The notes beneath the pieces were generated by a model. It did no database searches, was not told where the DNA came from, and was given only the letters and a program-made list of their open reading frames with translations. The position numbers and the translations under genes were made by a program. Shown here piece by piece: positions 32,611-40,195 of a stretch of 64,000 bases of DNA (position 1 is the stretch's first letter; each line of letters starts with the position of its first letter). The stretch is from UBA4744 sp963723165 (GTDB taxonomy: Bacteria > Actinomycetota > Acidimicrobiia > Spongiisociales > UBA4744). Where the stretch lies: positions 1 to 64,000 of the forward strand of contig CAVRPP010000010.1 of the NCBI GenBank assembly GCA_963723165.1. The letters are read 5' to 3'.

Positions 32611-33245
32611 GCGAGCGGGCGCCCGGTCAGCAGGTCTTCACGGGGATTGCCCGACGGTACGACACATTGAACCGGGTTCTGTCGCTGGGCAGGGAGCAAG
32701 CCTGGAGACGCCGCGGCATCGGACAGCTGCCACCGGGCAAGGTGCTCGACCTGGGTGCCGGTACCGGGGCTGCCCTTCCGGCCTTTGGCAATCGATACAC
32801 AGTGGCCCTCGATCCGGTCTCGGAGATGCTGGCGCTGAACCCGGCTACCGCCCGGGTGGTGGCAGTAGGAGAGGCACTACCGTTCGCCGACGGTTCCTTC
32901 GACGGTGTCTTCTCCGGCTACGTGTTTCGGAACCTCACGTCCGTCACCGCGACCCTGGGTGAGATCAGCCGCGTTTTACGGCCCGGAGGCAAAGCGGCAG
33001 TGATCGGATTGGGACGGCCGAAGGGTTCGCTGGCGTCGGCCGTCCATCGAACCGGCACGGCAGTGGTTCTGCCTTTGGCGGGCGCGGCGGTCGGGGCACG
33101 TCGGGAATATGCCTATCTTCACCGCTCGCTGGACAAGCTGCCTCCAGCAGAAGAACTCTTCGCGGCGGGCCCCATGGAGGTGCAGGACATCTGGCGAATG
33201 GGTCCGCTGGGCTTCGTGTACGGCGCCTTGCTCGTCAAACACTGA
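32607..33245 (+). CDS. UbiE/MenG-like C-methyltransferase
   Basis: A 212-residue class I methyltransferase. The N-terminal FTGIARRYDTLNRVLSLGREQAWRR is the UbiE/COQ5 signature; then VLDLGAGTGAALPAF (SAM site), FDGVFSGYVFRNLTSV and ISRVLRPGGKAAVIGLG. In this family demethylmenaquinone or a similar quinone precursor is methylated. Somewhat shorter than MenG (about 230) and with changes in the C-terminal half, so another small substrate is possible. The GTG start overlaps the serS stop. Confidence 0.82.
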   Translation: MSERAPGQQVFTGIARRYDTLNRVLSLGREQAWRRRGIGQLPPGKVLDLGAGTGAALPAFGNRYTVALDPVSEMLALNPATARVVAVGEALPFADGSFDGVFSGYVFRNLTSVTATLGEISRVLRPGGKAAVIGLGRPKGSLASAVHRTGTAVVLPLAGAAVGARREYAYLHRSLDKLPPAEELFAAGPMEVQDIWRMGPLGFVYGALLVKH

Positions 33246-33299
33246 GCCACCGACCCCGCCGCGGGGCTCTCGCCGGCCGGGTCGACGTACGAAGTGCGG

Positions 33300-33605
33300 C
33301 CCATCCAAGGTGAGCCGTTGTTGACCGTGCACCTGCCGTCGAACGCCGCCACCCGGCGCTTCCCAAGTCGCCGGCTCCAGCCAGGCGCTCCTACAACACC
33401 CGGGACGGACCGCTTAGGGCTGCTTCCTTCCGGACCTGACCCAATTCACGAAGTCCCGCCGCGTAGGACCCGGCTTTCAACGCTGCGTGCTTGATGCTGA
33501 CCCGAATGGCGGAAGCCCTCGGGCAGGGATTCGGCCCCGCTTGTAGAGGTTTTCGGGTACAGGGCACCCCTAGCGCCCCGCCTAGCACGATCGGAGAGAA
33601 GGGTA
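33300..33605 (-). ncRNA. ffs: Signal recognition particle RNA (large type likely)
   Basis: On the minus strand the universally conserved SRP apical motif GGTCAGGTCCGGAAGGAAGC with AGCC after it is complete (33451-33418 region). It is closed by GGGAC/GTCCC, CCTAC/GTAGG and GCCGGG/CCTGGC stems, covering at least 33380-33476. Upstream a segment with GGGGTGCCCTGTACCC and CGGGGCCGAATCCCTGCCCG looks like an Alu-type domain, so the RNA is probably the long form; both ends are estimates. It guides Ffh-bound ribosomes to the membrane. Confidence 0.88.
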
Positions 33606-33672
33606 CTACGTGCCCTCAAGTCATCAGTCGTCAGTAGGCAAGGGGCATCGGGCTGAGCAACCGAATACTGAA

Positions 33673-33694
33673 GCGGCCCGCCGAAGCGGGCCGC
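33673..33694 (-). terminator. Terminator downstream of tRNA-Ser(CGA)
   Basis: A perfect 9-bp stem GCGGCCCGC/GCGGGCCGC with a TTCG loop on the minus strand, followed by TTCAGTATT. It lies 47 nt after the tRNA and before the SRP RNA gene on the same strand. Confidence 0.65.
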
Positions 33695-33740
33695 GTACTG
33701 GCGCCGCCGCGCCTCACCCGCACAGCAGGGGAGGCAAGGG

Positions 33741-33831
33741 CGGAGGGAGAGGGATTCGAACCCTCGAGGGCGGGTAAACGCCCTACGGCATTTCGAGTGC
33801 CGCGCACTAGGCCGGACTATGCGATCCCTCC
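33741..33831 (-). tRNA. tRNA-Ser (anticodon CGA)
   Basis: Class II tRNA of 91 nt. The acceptor stem GGAGGGA pairs with TCCCTCC, discriminator G. The anticodon stem CGGCA/TGCCG frames CTCGAAA with CGA. It has a long variable arm and the T arm GAGGGTTCGAATCCCTC. No encoded CCA. Confidence 0.96.
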
Positions 33832-33906
33832 GGTGGCGGGGATTGTACCGTGGGTTCCGGCCGCCCAAAGAACGCGGTGGCATGACAGAATGGCCCGGGG
33901 GGAGAA

Positions 33907-35130
33907 GTGGAGTTGCACGTGGGTGGCGAGATCCGGTCCGAAGTGGGCCGTCTGCAGACGGTGATCGTGCACCGTCCCGACCTGGAACTGCATCGGTTGA
34001 CGCCGGGCAACAAGGATGAGTTGCTCTTCGACGAACTGGTGTGGGTCGAGAAGGCTCGTGAGGAACACGACGCATTCAGTTCGACTATCGCCAACGCCGG
34101 GGCAAACGTTCTCTATCTGTCCACGCTGCTCGAGGAAGTTCTCACCGACCGCGAGCTGGCGCTCGAGTTTGTCGAGACACACGTCACCGAGGATTTGTGT
34201 GGAAGGCGTCTAGCCAATCGGGTCCGTCGTTTTCTGCTCGAGTTGCCGACCCCGGAGCTGGTACGGCATCTGATTGGCGGAGTCACGCTCGAGGAGGTGG
34301 GCGAAGCGGAAGGATTGGTGGCGGCTCTGCACGGCCCGGAGGATTTCATTCTCACCCCGCTCCCGAATGCGGTCTTCATGAGGGACTCTTCCGTCTGGGT
34401 TGGGGACGGTGTCATTCTCAGTCCGATGAACCGCCCGGTGCGTCAACGAGAAACTGACCTGCTCCGTCTGGTCTACGGACTGCATCCGCTGTTTGCGGGG
34501 ACCCCGATTTGGTTCGGTGATCAACCGGGCGAGCACTACCCGGCCTCCGTCGAAGGCGGGGACATCCTGGTCATGGGCGAGCGCGGGCTGGCAATTGGAA
34601 TCTCGGAGAGAACCACTCCATCGGGGGCAGCGGCGCTGGCCGCCCGGTTGTTCGATCAGCATGTGGTTGATCGGATCCTGGCAGTAGAGCTGCCGAAAGC
34701 TCGCAGCACCATGCATCTCGACACGGTCGTCACGATGGTCGACATCGACGCAGTCGTTCTCTATCCGCGGATCAGGCAACAGGTACGGTGCCTGGAGATC
34801 ACTCCGGGAGCCGATGGTGAATTGAAAGTAGAACCAACGGCCGACCTGATCTCCGGGCTGACCTGGGCACGAGCGCTTGGCGAAATTCGCTCCATCGAAC
34901 CGCCATTGCACAGTGTTCAGGCGGAACGCGAGCAATGGAACGATGCCAACAACACCTTTGCATTGTCTCCAGGAGAGGTCGTCGCCTACGAACGGAACGT
35001 GGCCACCAACGAGGTTCTCGAGGAGGCGGGCATCACCGTGCATCGGATCCCGTCGTATGAACTATCGCGCGGGCGGGGCGGTCCTCGATGCATGACCTGT
35101 CCGGTGCGCCGGGAGCCACTGCCGATCTAG
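33907..35130 (+). CDS. arcA: Arginine deiminase
   Basis: A 407-residue guanidino-group hydrolase that turns arginine into citrulline and ammonia. Signatures: SEVGRLQTVIVHRPDLEL at the start, NAVFMRDSSVWVGDGV, EGGDILVMGE, the catalytic His in MHLDTVVTMVD and the nucleophilic Cys in GRGGPRCMTCPV at the end. GTG start with GGGGAGAA upstream. No arcB or arcC is next to it, so ATP production by the full pathway is not shown here. Its end meets tadA on the other strand with a 4-nt overlap. Confidence 0.95.
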   Translation: MELHVGGEIRSEVGRLQTVIVHRPDLELHRLTPGNKDELLFDELVWVEKAREEHDAFSSTIANAGANVLYLSTLLEEVLTDRELALEFVETHVTEDLCGRRLANRVRRFLLELPTPELVRHLIGGVTLEEVGEAEGLVAALHGPEDFILTPLPNAVFMRDSSVWVGDGVILSPMNRPVRQRETDLLRLVYGLHPLFAGTPIWFGDQPGEHYPASVEGGDILVMGERGLAIGISERTTPSGAAALAARLFDQHVVDRILAVELPKARSTMHLDTVVTMVDIDAVVLYPRIRQQVRCLEITPGADGELKVEPTADLISGLTWARALGEIRSIEPPLHSVQAEREQWNDANNTFALSPGEVVAYERNVATNEVLEEAGITVHRIPSYELSRGRGGPRCMTCPVRREPLPI

Positions 35131-35588
35131 GTCCTCCGACCCTCGAAGAATTCGCGCAGCTGAGAAGCGCAGGCATCCTCGAGCACGCCGCCTACCAGTT
35201 CCATGTGGTGGTTGAGCCGTCGGTCCTGGGGGATGTTGTAGAGACTCCAGGCAGCGCCGGCCTTCAGATCCGGGGCACCGAAGACGATCCGTTGGAGACG
35301 CGACCAAACTGCCGCCCCGGCGCACATTGCACAGGGCTCGAGGGTCACTGCCAGCGTGTGGCCGGTCAATCTCCAATCTCCACGGGCCCGGGCGGCGGCC
35401 GACAGCACCAGGATCTCGGCGTGGGCGGTGGGGTCCTGCAACGCTTCACGGCGGTTGTGATCGGAAGCGACGATGGTCCCGGCGGGATCGAGCAATACCG
35501 CTCCAACGGGGACATCGTCGTGAGCTGGGGCCCGGGAGGCTTCCGTGAGAGCAGCCTGCATCGCTGCTTCGAGTTGGGGATGTTCCAT
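35127..35588 (-). CDS. tadA: tRNA-specific adenosine deaminase TadA
   Basis: A 153-residue zinc deaminase that makes inosine at position 34 of tRNA-Arg(ACG), which is encoded at 43887 in this window. Motifs: HDDVPVGAVL, the zinc/catalytic HAE in PTAHAEILVL, and PCAMCAGAAVWSRLQRIVFG with the second and third zinc ligands. Last residues LREFFEGRR are typical. ATG at 35588, divergent from tRNA-Ser(GGA). Confidence 0.96.
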   Translation of the reverse strand: MEHPQLEAAMQAALTEASRAPAHDDVPVGAVLLDPAGTIVASDHNRREALQDPTAHAEILVLSAAARARGDWRLTGHTLAVTLEPCAMCAGAAVWSRLQRIVFGAPDLKAGAAWSLYNIPQDRRLNHHMELVGGVLEDACASQLREFFEGRRT

Positions 35589-35612
35589 GGGCCTTTACAC
35601 TATGCCGCTGTT

Positions 35613-35703
35613 GGAGGGATCGCATAGTCTGGCCTAGTGCGCACGCCTGGAAAGCGTGTAGGGGGTTCACGCTCCCTCGAGGGTTCAAATCCCTCTCCCT
35701 CCG
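35613..35703 (+). tRNA. tRNA-Ser (anticodon GGA)
   Basis: 91 nt class II tRNA. The acceptor stem GGAGGGA pairs with TCCCTCC. The anticodon stem ACGCC/AGCGT-type frames TGGAAA, anticodon GGA. It has a long variable arm and T arm GAGGGTTCAAATCCCTC. Its acceptor, D arm and downstream terminator are nearly the same as those of tRNA-Ser(CGA) on the other strand. Confidence 0.95.
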
Positions 35704-35708
35704 CTCTT

Positions 35709-35733
35709 GCCTCCCCTGCTGTACGGGGGAGGC
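35709..35733 (+). terminator. Terminator of tRNA-Ser(GGA)
   Basis: 8-bp stem GCCTCCCC/GGGGAGGC with a 9-nt loop, 5 nt after the tRNA. The same element follows tRNA-Ser(CGA) at about 33708-33733 on the minus strand. Confidence 0.6.
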
Positions 35734-35811
35734 GCGGCACTGCGGCGGAGGGGGTGCGGATTTGTGCCGCGGAGAGGGGGCAGCCTCGCCAGACGGCCTA
35801 GCTTGCCCGGC

Positions 35812-35848
35812 GTCGTACTTCGTACCTAGTACTTTGTACTTCGTACTG
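35812..35848. repeat. GTACTT-type short-period repeat
   Basis: A run of short units (gtacttcgtac, ctagtactttgtac, ttcgtactg) with 7-8 nt period, low in GC compared with its surroundings. A related shorter stretch, gaacttgtaacttgtag, lies at about 38241-38257 before another tRNA-Ser gene. A perfect GC hairpin follows at 35850-35866. Function unknown. Confidence 0.55.
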
Positions 35849-35869
35849 CGGTGGCGGAGCCACCGCCTT

Positions 35870-35958
35870 GGAGGGATGACCGAGCGGACGAAGGTGGCAG
35901 TCTTGAAAACTGCTGTAGGGTTCACGCCCTACCGTGGGTTCGAATCCCACTCCCTCCG
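35870..35958 (+). tRNA. tRNA-Ser (anticodon TGA)
   Basis: 89 nt class II tRNA. The acceptor stem GGAGGGA pairs with TCCCTCC, and the anticodon stem CAGTC/AACTG-type frames TTGAAA, giving TGA. T arm GTGGGTTCGAATCCCAC. From about 35908 onward its sequence, plus roughly 130 nt of downstream DNA, is repeated at 36904, so this gene is the insertion site of a small islet. Confidence 0.95.
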
Positions 35959-36100
35959 CCGACCGCCTTGTCACACGTGGCCAGATCCGAAGCCAAACGA
36001 GCAGAACATCCGCCCGCACGGGAAGGGGACTTTGGTGTTCGCTACTTCGACTGCTCGGGTCGCCGGGCTGGGGCACGGGGGGATTGCCGGTCTAGGGAGG
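35959..36100 (+). repeat. Islet left-end repeat, copy 1
   Basis: About 140 nt directly downstream of tRNA-Ser(TGA), nearly identical over the first 90 nt to 36964-37100. It has no gene of its own. It belongs to the element, not to the tRNA, because it occurs after both tRNA copies. Confidence 0.7.
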
Positions 36101-36103
36101 TCT

Positions 36104-36727
36104 TCAGTCGATTCGCTGGAACATATATGCGAACGGCGACTTGGTGTATGCAATACCTCGCCCTCGTTCGTGCAGCATCGCTGGAGTGATCTCTATCGCA
36201 GATTTCGGAACCAAGTAGGAGTCGAGTTCGGTTGTTTTGATCCGGTAGTTCCCGGATCGTGACTCGATAGCGCTGACGAGCCGGTACCTCGGGTCGATGG
36301 AGGTCATGGCCACGTCACCGTGGCTTGGAGCAGCCAAGAGGATGCCGCCGACGCTGAGGTAGTCGGTGCAATATTCCGACACGAACCCTGCATAGAGCGA
36401 GACCAGCAGGTCGAATGATTCAGGGGCGAGACCAAGATCTGCCCGATAGTCCCCGTGAACGAATCGGACCTCGGCTGTTGGAGAACCGCCCTCGCTGGCG
36501 ATGATCTCAGTGATGCCGTCTTCATCGGCAAAGAACCTCGGAGTTCTCTTGTCCGTATCGATGTAGGTGACCGACGGGAAGACGAAGGAGGGAGCGATGT
36601 CTACGAACGAACCTGGGTATATCACGGCGTTTCCGTCTACGAACCCCCTTACAACGGAAAACAGACGCTTCCGATCGCCTTCATGACGATCCTGCTCCTC
36701 CCAGAGTTGTCGAGTGGTCGCTCGCAC
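36104..36727 (-). CDS. Methyltransferase-like protein, islet cargo
   Basis: A 207-residue protein with a Rossmann-like order: AVIYPGSFVDIAPSFVF and VTYIDTDKRTPRFF, FVHGDYRADLGL, then FDLLVSLYAGFVSEYC and GGILLAAPSHGDVAM. This recalls SAM-dependent methyltransferases, but motif I is atypical. The C-terminus GIAYTKSPFAYMFQRID is matched by a broken paralogue at 37106-37160. GTG start, weak ribosome binding site. It points toward tRNA-Ser(TGA) and is the only gene of the islet. Confidence 0.62.
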   Translation of the reverse strand: MRATTRQLWEEQDRHEGDRKRLFSVVRGFVDGNAVIYPGSFVDIAPSFVFPSVTYIDTDKRTPRFFADEDGITEIIASEGGSPTAEVRFVHGDYRADLGLAPESFDLLVSLYAGFVSEYCTDYLSVGGILLAAPSHGDVAMTSIDPRYRLVSAIESRSGNYRIKTTELDSYLVPKSAIEITPAMLHERGRGIAYTKSPFAYMFQRID

Positions 36728-36903
36728 ACAACGATCCTACGACCCGTACATACCGGCACATATTGAGCGGGTCGAAACAAGGTCAATCAGCCAACGGAAC
36801 CAAACGGAAGTAGACGGCACTCGATCACCCAAATCGCCAATGTTCGAGTGATCAAACGGCAGTAGACGGGTCCGGACGACACTAGACGGAAGACCGGAAG
36901 CCC

Positions 36904-36963
36904 GTCTTGAAAACTGCTTCAGGGTTCCCGCCCTACCGTGGGTTCGAATCCCACTCCCTCCGC
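36904..36963 (+). repeat. tRNA-Ser(TGA) 3'-half duplication (att-like)
   Basis: Matches 35908-35958 of tRNA-Ser(TGA), with only three mismatches, from the anticodon stem (gtcttgaaaactgct) to the 3' end. The 5' half is absent, so it is not a gene. The match goes on another 90-130 nt into islet sequence. Typical for the far end of an element inserted in a tRNA. Confidence 0.88.
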
Positions 36964-37105
36964 CGACCGCCTTGTCACACGTGGCCAGATCCGAAGCCAA
37001 ACGAGCAGAACATCCGCCCGCACGGGAAGGGGACTTCGTTGTTCGTTACTTCGGCTACTCGGGTCGCCGGGCTGGTGCACTCGGGGTGCCGGTCATGGGA
37101 GGTGT

Positions 37106-37160
37106 TCAGTTGACTCGCGGGAACAGATATCCGAGCGGCGACCTGGTGTAGTCAACCGAA
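37106..37160 (-). pseudogene. C-terminal remnant of a paralogue of the 36104 gene
   Basis: The minus-strand frame reads SVDYTRSPLGYLFPRVN and stop, aligning with AYTKSPFAYMFQRID and stop at 36104. It lies at the same distance from the second tRNA-Ser copy as the intact gene lies from the first. All upstream codons are lost. Confidence 0.65.
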
Positions 37161-37221
37161 AGCGATGCGGGGGTGGGGTCGCCTCGATGGCGACTCGACG
37201 CCAGTTACTAATGTGGCCGGA

Positions 37222-37377
37222 AGCTTCCCAGGATTCCTGGCCGTGAACGAAGACCGCAGCGCAAGTTTCGCGGAACTCTTCTTTGATCTTGTGTTCGTGT
37301 TCGGAGTGACTCAGATCGTTGCATCCATCCACGGACACCTTGACTGGGCCACTCTGGGTAAGGCCGCCTCCTCGACG
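37222..37377 (+). pseudogene. N-terminal fragment of a low-temperature-requirement A (LtrA)-like protein
   Basis: The frame contains DRSASFAELFFDLVFVFGVTQ and HGHLDWATLGKAA, the opening of LtrA-family membrane proteins (consensus ELFFDLVFVFAVTQ). The frame leaves the family after about 40 residues and runs into a third tRNA-Ser-like fragment at 37411. It was therefore cut by the same insertion process or a deletion. Confidence 0.7.
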
Positions 37378-37410
37378 CCATCCTCCCCTGAGTCGGACGG
37401 CCGACTCGCG

Positions 37411-37439
37411 ACCACGGTTTCGAATCCCACTCGCTCCGC
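37411..37439 (+). repeat. Second, degenerate tRNA-Ser 3'-end copy
   Basis: accacggtttcgaatcccac followed by tcgctccgc matches the T arm and acceptor end of tRNA-Ser(TGA) with a few changes. It ends the second, decayed islet that begins at 36904. Confidence 0.6.
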
Positions 37440-37540
37440 TCCCTTTGCCCCGCTCGCTGGGGGACCTTCGGCGCGGTCCCGTTGAGAAGGAACGCCGGGT
37501 GGTTCCTTGCTCCATCCCCGGCCGACGATATTGTGCAATC

Positions 37541-37774
37541 GTGCATCCCCACTGGTCCGATGATTCTTCCCCTGAACCCCAACCCCGATTCGGGAGGCCC
37601 GTGCGCTTGGTTGCTCTGGTTGTGGTCATAGCCCTGATTCTTCTGACCGTTGTACCGGTCCTGGTCCGCGTCACGCGCTCTGAGCCTTCCGTGCCTTCCA
37701 CCCAACCGGGAGTAGTAGCCGCTCTCATGAACGAGGGATTGGGCGGATTTCCTCACCAGTTGGCAGCCCGCTGA
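37541..37774 (+). CDS. Small single-span membrane protein (77 aa)
   Basis: From a GTG at 37541 the frame gives a Pro-rich start, one span (VALVVVIALILLTVVPVLV), then RVTRSEPSVPSTQPG and a soluble tail AALMNEGLGGFPHQLAA. Basic residues before the span and the even hydrophobic core support a real gene. GATATTGT just upstream resembles a -10 box for a leaderless message. Not recognised as a family. Confidence 0.45.
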   Translation: MHPHWSDDSSPEPQPRFGRPVRLVALVVVIALILLTVVPVLVRVTRSEPSVPSTQPGVVAALMNEGLGGFPHQLAAR

Positions 37775-37852
37775 GGCGGCAGCAATCCTCCTGCCCGGCG
37801 CCGCCGGGTGAGACTCCGAAAGTCGTAGACCGAATCTGCCGATACAGCGTCC

Positions 37853-38104
37853 ATGTGGCGACATGTTCTGATCGGAGCCCTTGCCGCCGTCGGAGTCACA
37901 ACGTTCGTGGCTTTCCTCGGGGCGGGCATCTTCTGGCTGTGGCTATTCGGCGACGACCCCTGGCCTACCTGGGCCGGAAACGCCCTGATGGTGGTCGCCT
38001 ATTCGTTCGGGTCTGTGGTGTTCGTCGGCTTCATAGCGAAGGGGACGCGGCGGAACCGGCCCCCACCCCCGGTCGGCGAGGAAGAACTGCCCGGACCGTC
38101 CTGA
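37853..38104 (+). CDS. Small two-span membrane protein (83 aa)
   Basis: ATG 37853 with GATACAG 8-14 nt upstream, fitting a leaderless transcript. Two spans: HVLIGALAAVGVTTFVAFLGAG and ALMVVAYSFGSVVFVGFIA, then a basic and Pro-rich tail (RRNRPPPPVGEE). Unknown function. It stands between the islet region and tRNA-Ser(GCT). Confidence 0.55.
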   Translation: MWRHVLIGALAAVGVTTFVAFLGAGIFWLWLFGDDPWPTWAGNALMVVAYSFGSVVFVGFIAKGTRRNRPPPPVGEEELPGPS

Positions 38105-38286
38105 GTCGCACCGGTCGCAACGGAGACGAAACAATCCTGCGGTGACTCGAGGAACGTGAAGGGCAACGATTGAGCCTGGCCCCACCCAATACCAACCCGA
38201 ACTCGTCTCCTGTCCGCTCGACGGTTGGAGCTTGGTCCCGGGAACTTGTAACTTGTAGATGCCGCCGGGAAACAACCTGGTGGCGA

Positions 38287-38378
<92 letters not shown>

Positions 38379-38443
38379 GCACAACTTCCGGTCGGGTGCA
38401 TGGCGCTTGGAAGCAATTGTCCGCCCGGATGCTCAGACGCTTG

Positions 38444-40123
38444 TCAACCCTGGCCGGCAACCCATTCATCGACCAGCCATTCGAGGGTCGACATGGTGAC
38501 CGGGCCGGAGGTGAGAACGGTGTCGTGAAACCCCTTGATGTCGAATCGGTCCCCGAGCGCGGTACGAGCTTTCTCCCGGAGCCGGAAGATCTCCCGCTGT
38601 CCCAGCCGGTAGGCAAGGGCCTGGCCGGGCCAGCCCACGTACCGATCAACTTCCACCTCCGCCTCAGAACGGGCAACAGCGGTGTTGTCGACCAGGAATT
38701 CGACCGCCCGGTCTCTGCTCCACCCCTTGGCGTGCATGCCGGTATCAACAACCAGACGGCCCGCCCGCCACGAGTCGGCGGACAGCATGCCGAGTCGCTG
38801 CAGATCGCTCGAGTACAAGCCCATCTCGTCGGCCAGCCGCTCGGCGTACAAACCCCAGCCTTCCAAGAACGAGGTAGCACCCATGTATCTCTGGAAGGTG
38901 GGGATGTCCTCCAGTTCGCCCGCGATCGCTAGCTGCAAGTGGTGGCCGGGTATGGCTTCGTGGTATCCAATCGCTTCTGTTTGAAACTTCATTCTCTCGT
39001 GAGGGTCAACCAGATTCACGTAGTAGGTGCCCGGGCGTGATCCGTCCGGAGCCGGTGGCATGTAATACGCGGCCGGAAGGTCCTTTGCCATGAACTCGGG
39101 AATGGCAGCAATGAGGCAGTCCGCCTTGGGGAGAACACCGAACCAGTCGCCGATGGCGGCTTTGGCGCGATCGAGTATGGCCCGGGCGGTTTCCATGATT
39201 TCCTCGGGGTTAGCGAAACGGAGGTCGAGGTCATCGCGCAGATGATCGAGGATGGTCTTCAAGTCACGGCTACCGAATACTTTCTCTCCGATCTCGGAGT
39301 ATTCGGCAGCCAACCTGACCTTGATGTCTTCCATGCCGATCTCATGGATCTCGTCCGGGGTCAGTTCAAGGCCCGTGTGCTGGGTGACCGCCGACGCGTA
39401 CATTTCGTCGCCACCCTCGACCCAGGTGAGTCCGCACCGCTCGTCCGGTCGGGCCACGGGGAGCAACTCACTTTCGAAGGCGTCCCGATAGCGCTGAAAG
39501 GCCGGACGGATGGTGCCCGTGACGATGGCACCCAACTGGTCCCGCCAGGCCGGTTCGCCGTCCCAATCCTGTGGTCCGCCAACCGTGGCGAACTGGTCGT
39601 CAGCCGGCGGAGAAGCGAGGTACCCGTCGAGCATGCTGAGGCTGCGAACTACCGTGATGCGGGCAGGTGGACGCCCTTTCCGTATCGCCGAGCGGAACCG
39701 ATCGAGGGCTTGGTCGAGAGATGCGGGGATGGCTTGCAGCCGCTCGATGTAGGCGCCGGCATGCTCCGGCTCGGGGAAGATCCACTGTGATGCAACGCGC
39801 ATCAAGGAGGCGTGGGGAGAAACGAGTTGATCGCTTTGCATCTCGGCGATCTCGCTGTCGATGGCGGCGACGTTCTTCCGGCACTCACCCATCATCACTG
39901 CTCGCGTGACCCGCTCTGCGTGGCCGAGGGTTGTCGGATCGATAGCTTCGGCCCGGTTGGCGAAGTCGCTTAGCTGCGCACGCTGGACCTGTTCCTGTTC
40001 TTCGGATAAATCTTCGATCAAATGGTCGAATCGATGGTCGCCGAGCATGGTGGCCGAAGACGGTGAGTTCTCGAGACCGAAATCCCACAACTCGGTGGAA
40101 AGTCTCTCGAGTTCAGGATGCAT
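38444..40123 (-). CDS. DUF885 family protein (metallopeptidase-like)
   Basis: A 559-residue soluble protein. DUF885 proteins resemble M3/M32 peptidases; here the zinc-site-like YHEAIPGHHLQLA is present, with a downstream Glu in FLEGWGLYAERLADE. Other marks: NLVDPHERMKFQTEA and the C-terminal YVGWPGQALAYRLGQREI. No signal peptide, so it should act in the cytoplasm. ATG 40123 (GGGAG upstream) is chosen over a start nine codons earlier. Substrate unknown. Confidence 0.88.
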   Translation of the reverse strand: MHPELERLSTELWDFGLENSPSSATMLGDHRFDHLIEDLSEEQEQVQRAQLSDFANRAEAIDPTTLGHAERVTRAVMMGECRKNVAAIDSEIAEMQSDQLVSPHASLMRVASQWIFPEPEHAGAYIERLQAIPASLDQALDRFRSAIRKGRPPARITVVRSLSMLDGYLASPPADDQFATVGGPQDWDGEPAWRDQLGAIVTGTIRPAFQRYRDAFESELLPVARPDERCGLTWVEGGDEMYASAVTQHTGLELTPDEIHEIGMEDIKVRLAAEYSEIGEKVFGSRDLKTILDHLRDDLDLRFANPEEIMETARAILDRAKAAIGDWFGVLPKADCLIAAIPEFMAKDLPAAYYMPPAPDGSRPGTYYVNLVDPHERMKFQTEAIGYHEAIPGHHLQLAIAGELEDIPTFQRYMGATSFLEGWGLYAERLADEMGLYSSDLQRLGMLSADSWRAGRLVVDTGMHAKGWSRDRAVEFLVDNTAVARSEAEVEVDRYVGWPGQALAYRLGQREIFRLREKARTALGDRFDIKGFHDTVLTSGPVTMSTLEWLVDEWVAGQG

Positions 40124-40195
40124 GACGTTCTCCCGTGTGGCGACAGGCAAAGTCTTGCACAGTCACGGGCGACGACATTCACTCGGGACGCCGGA

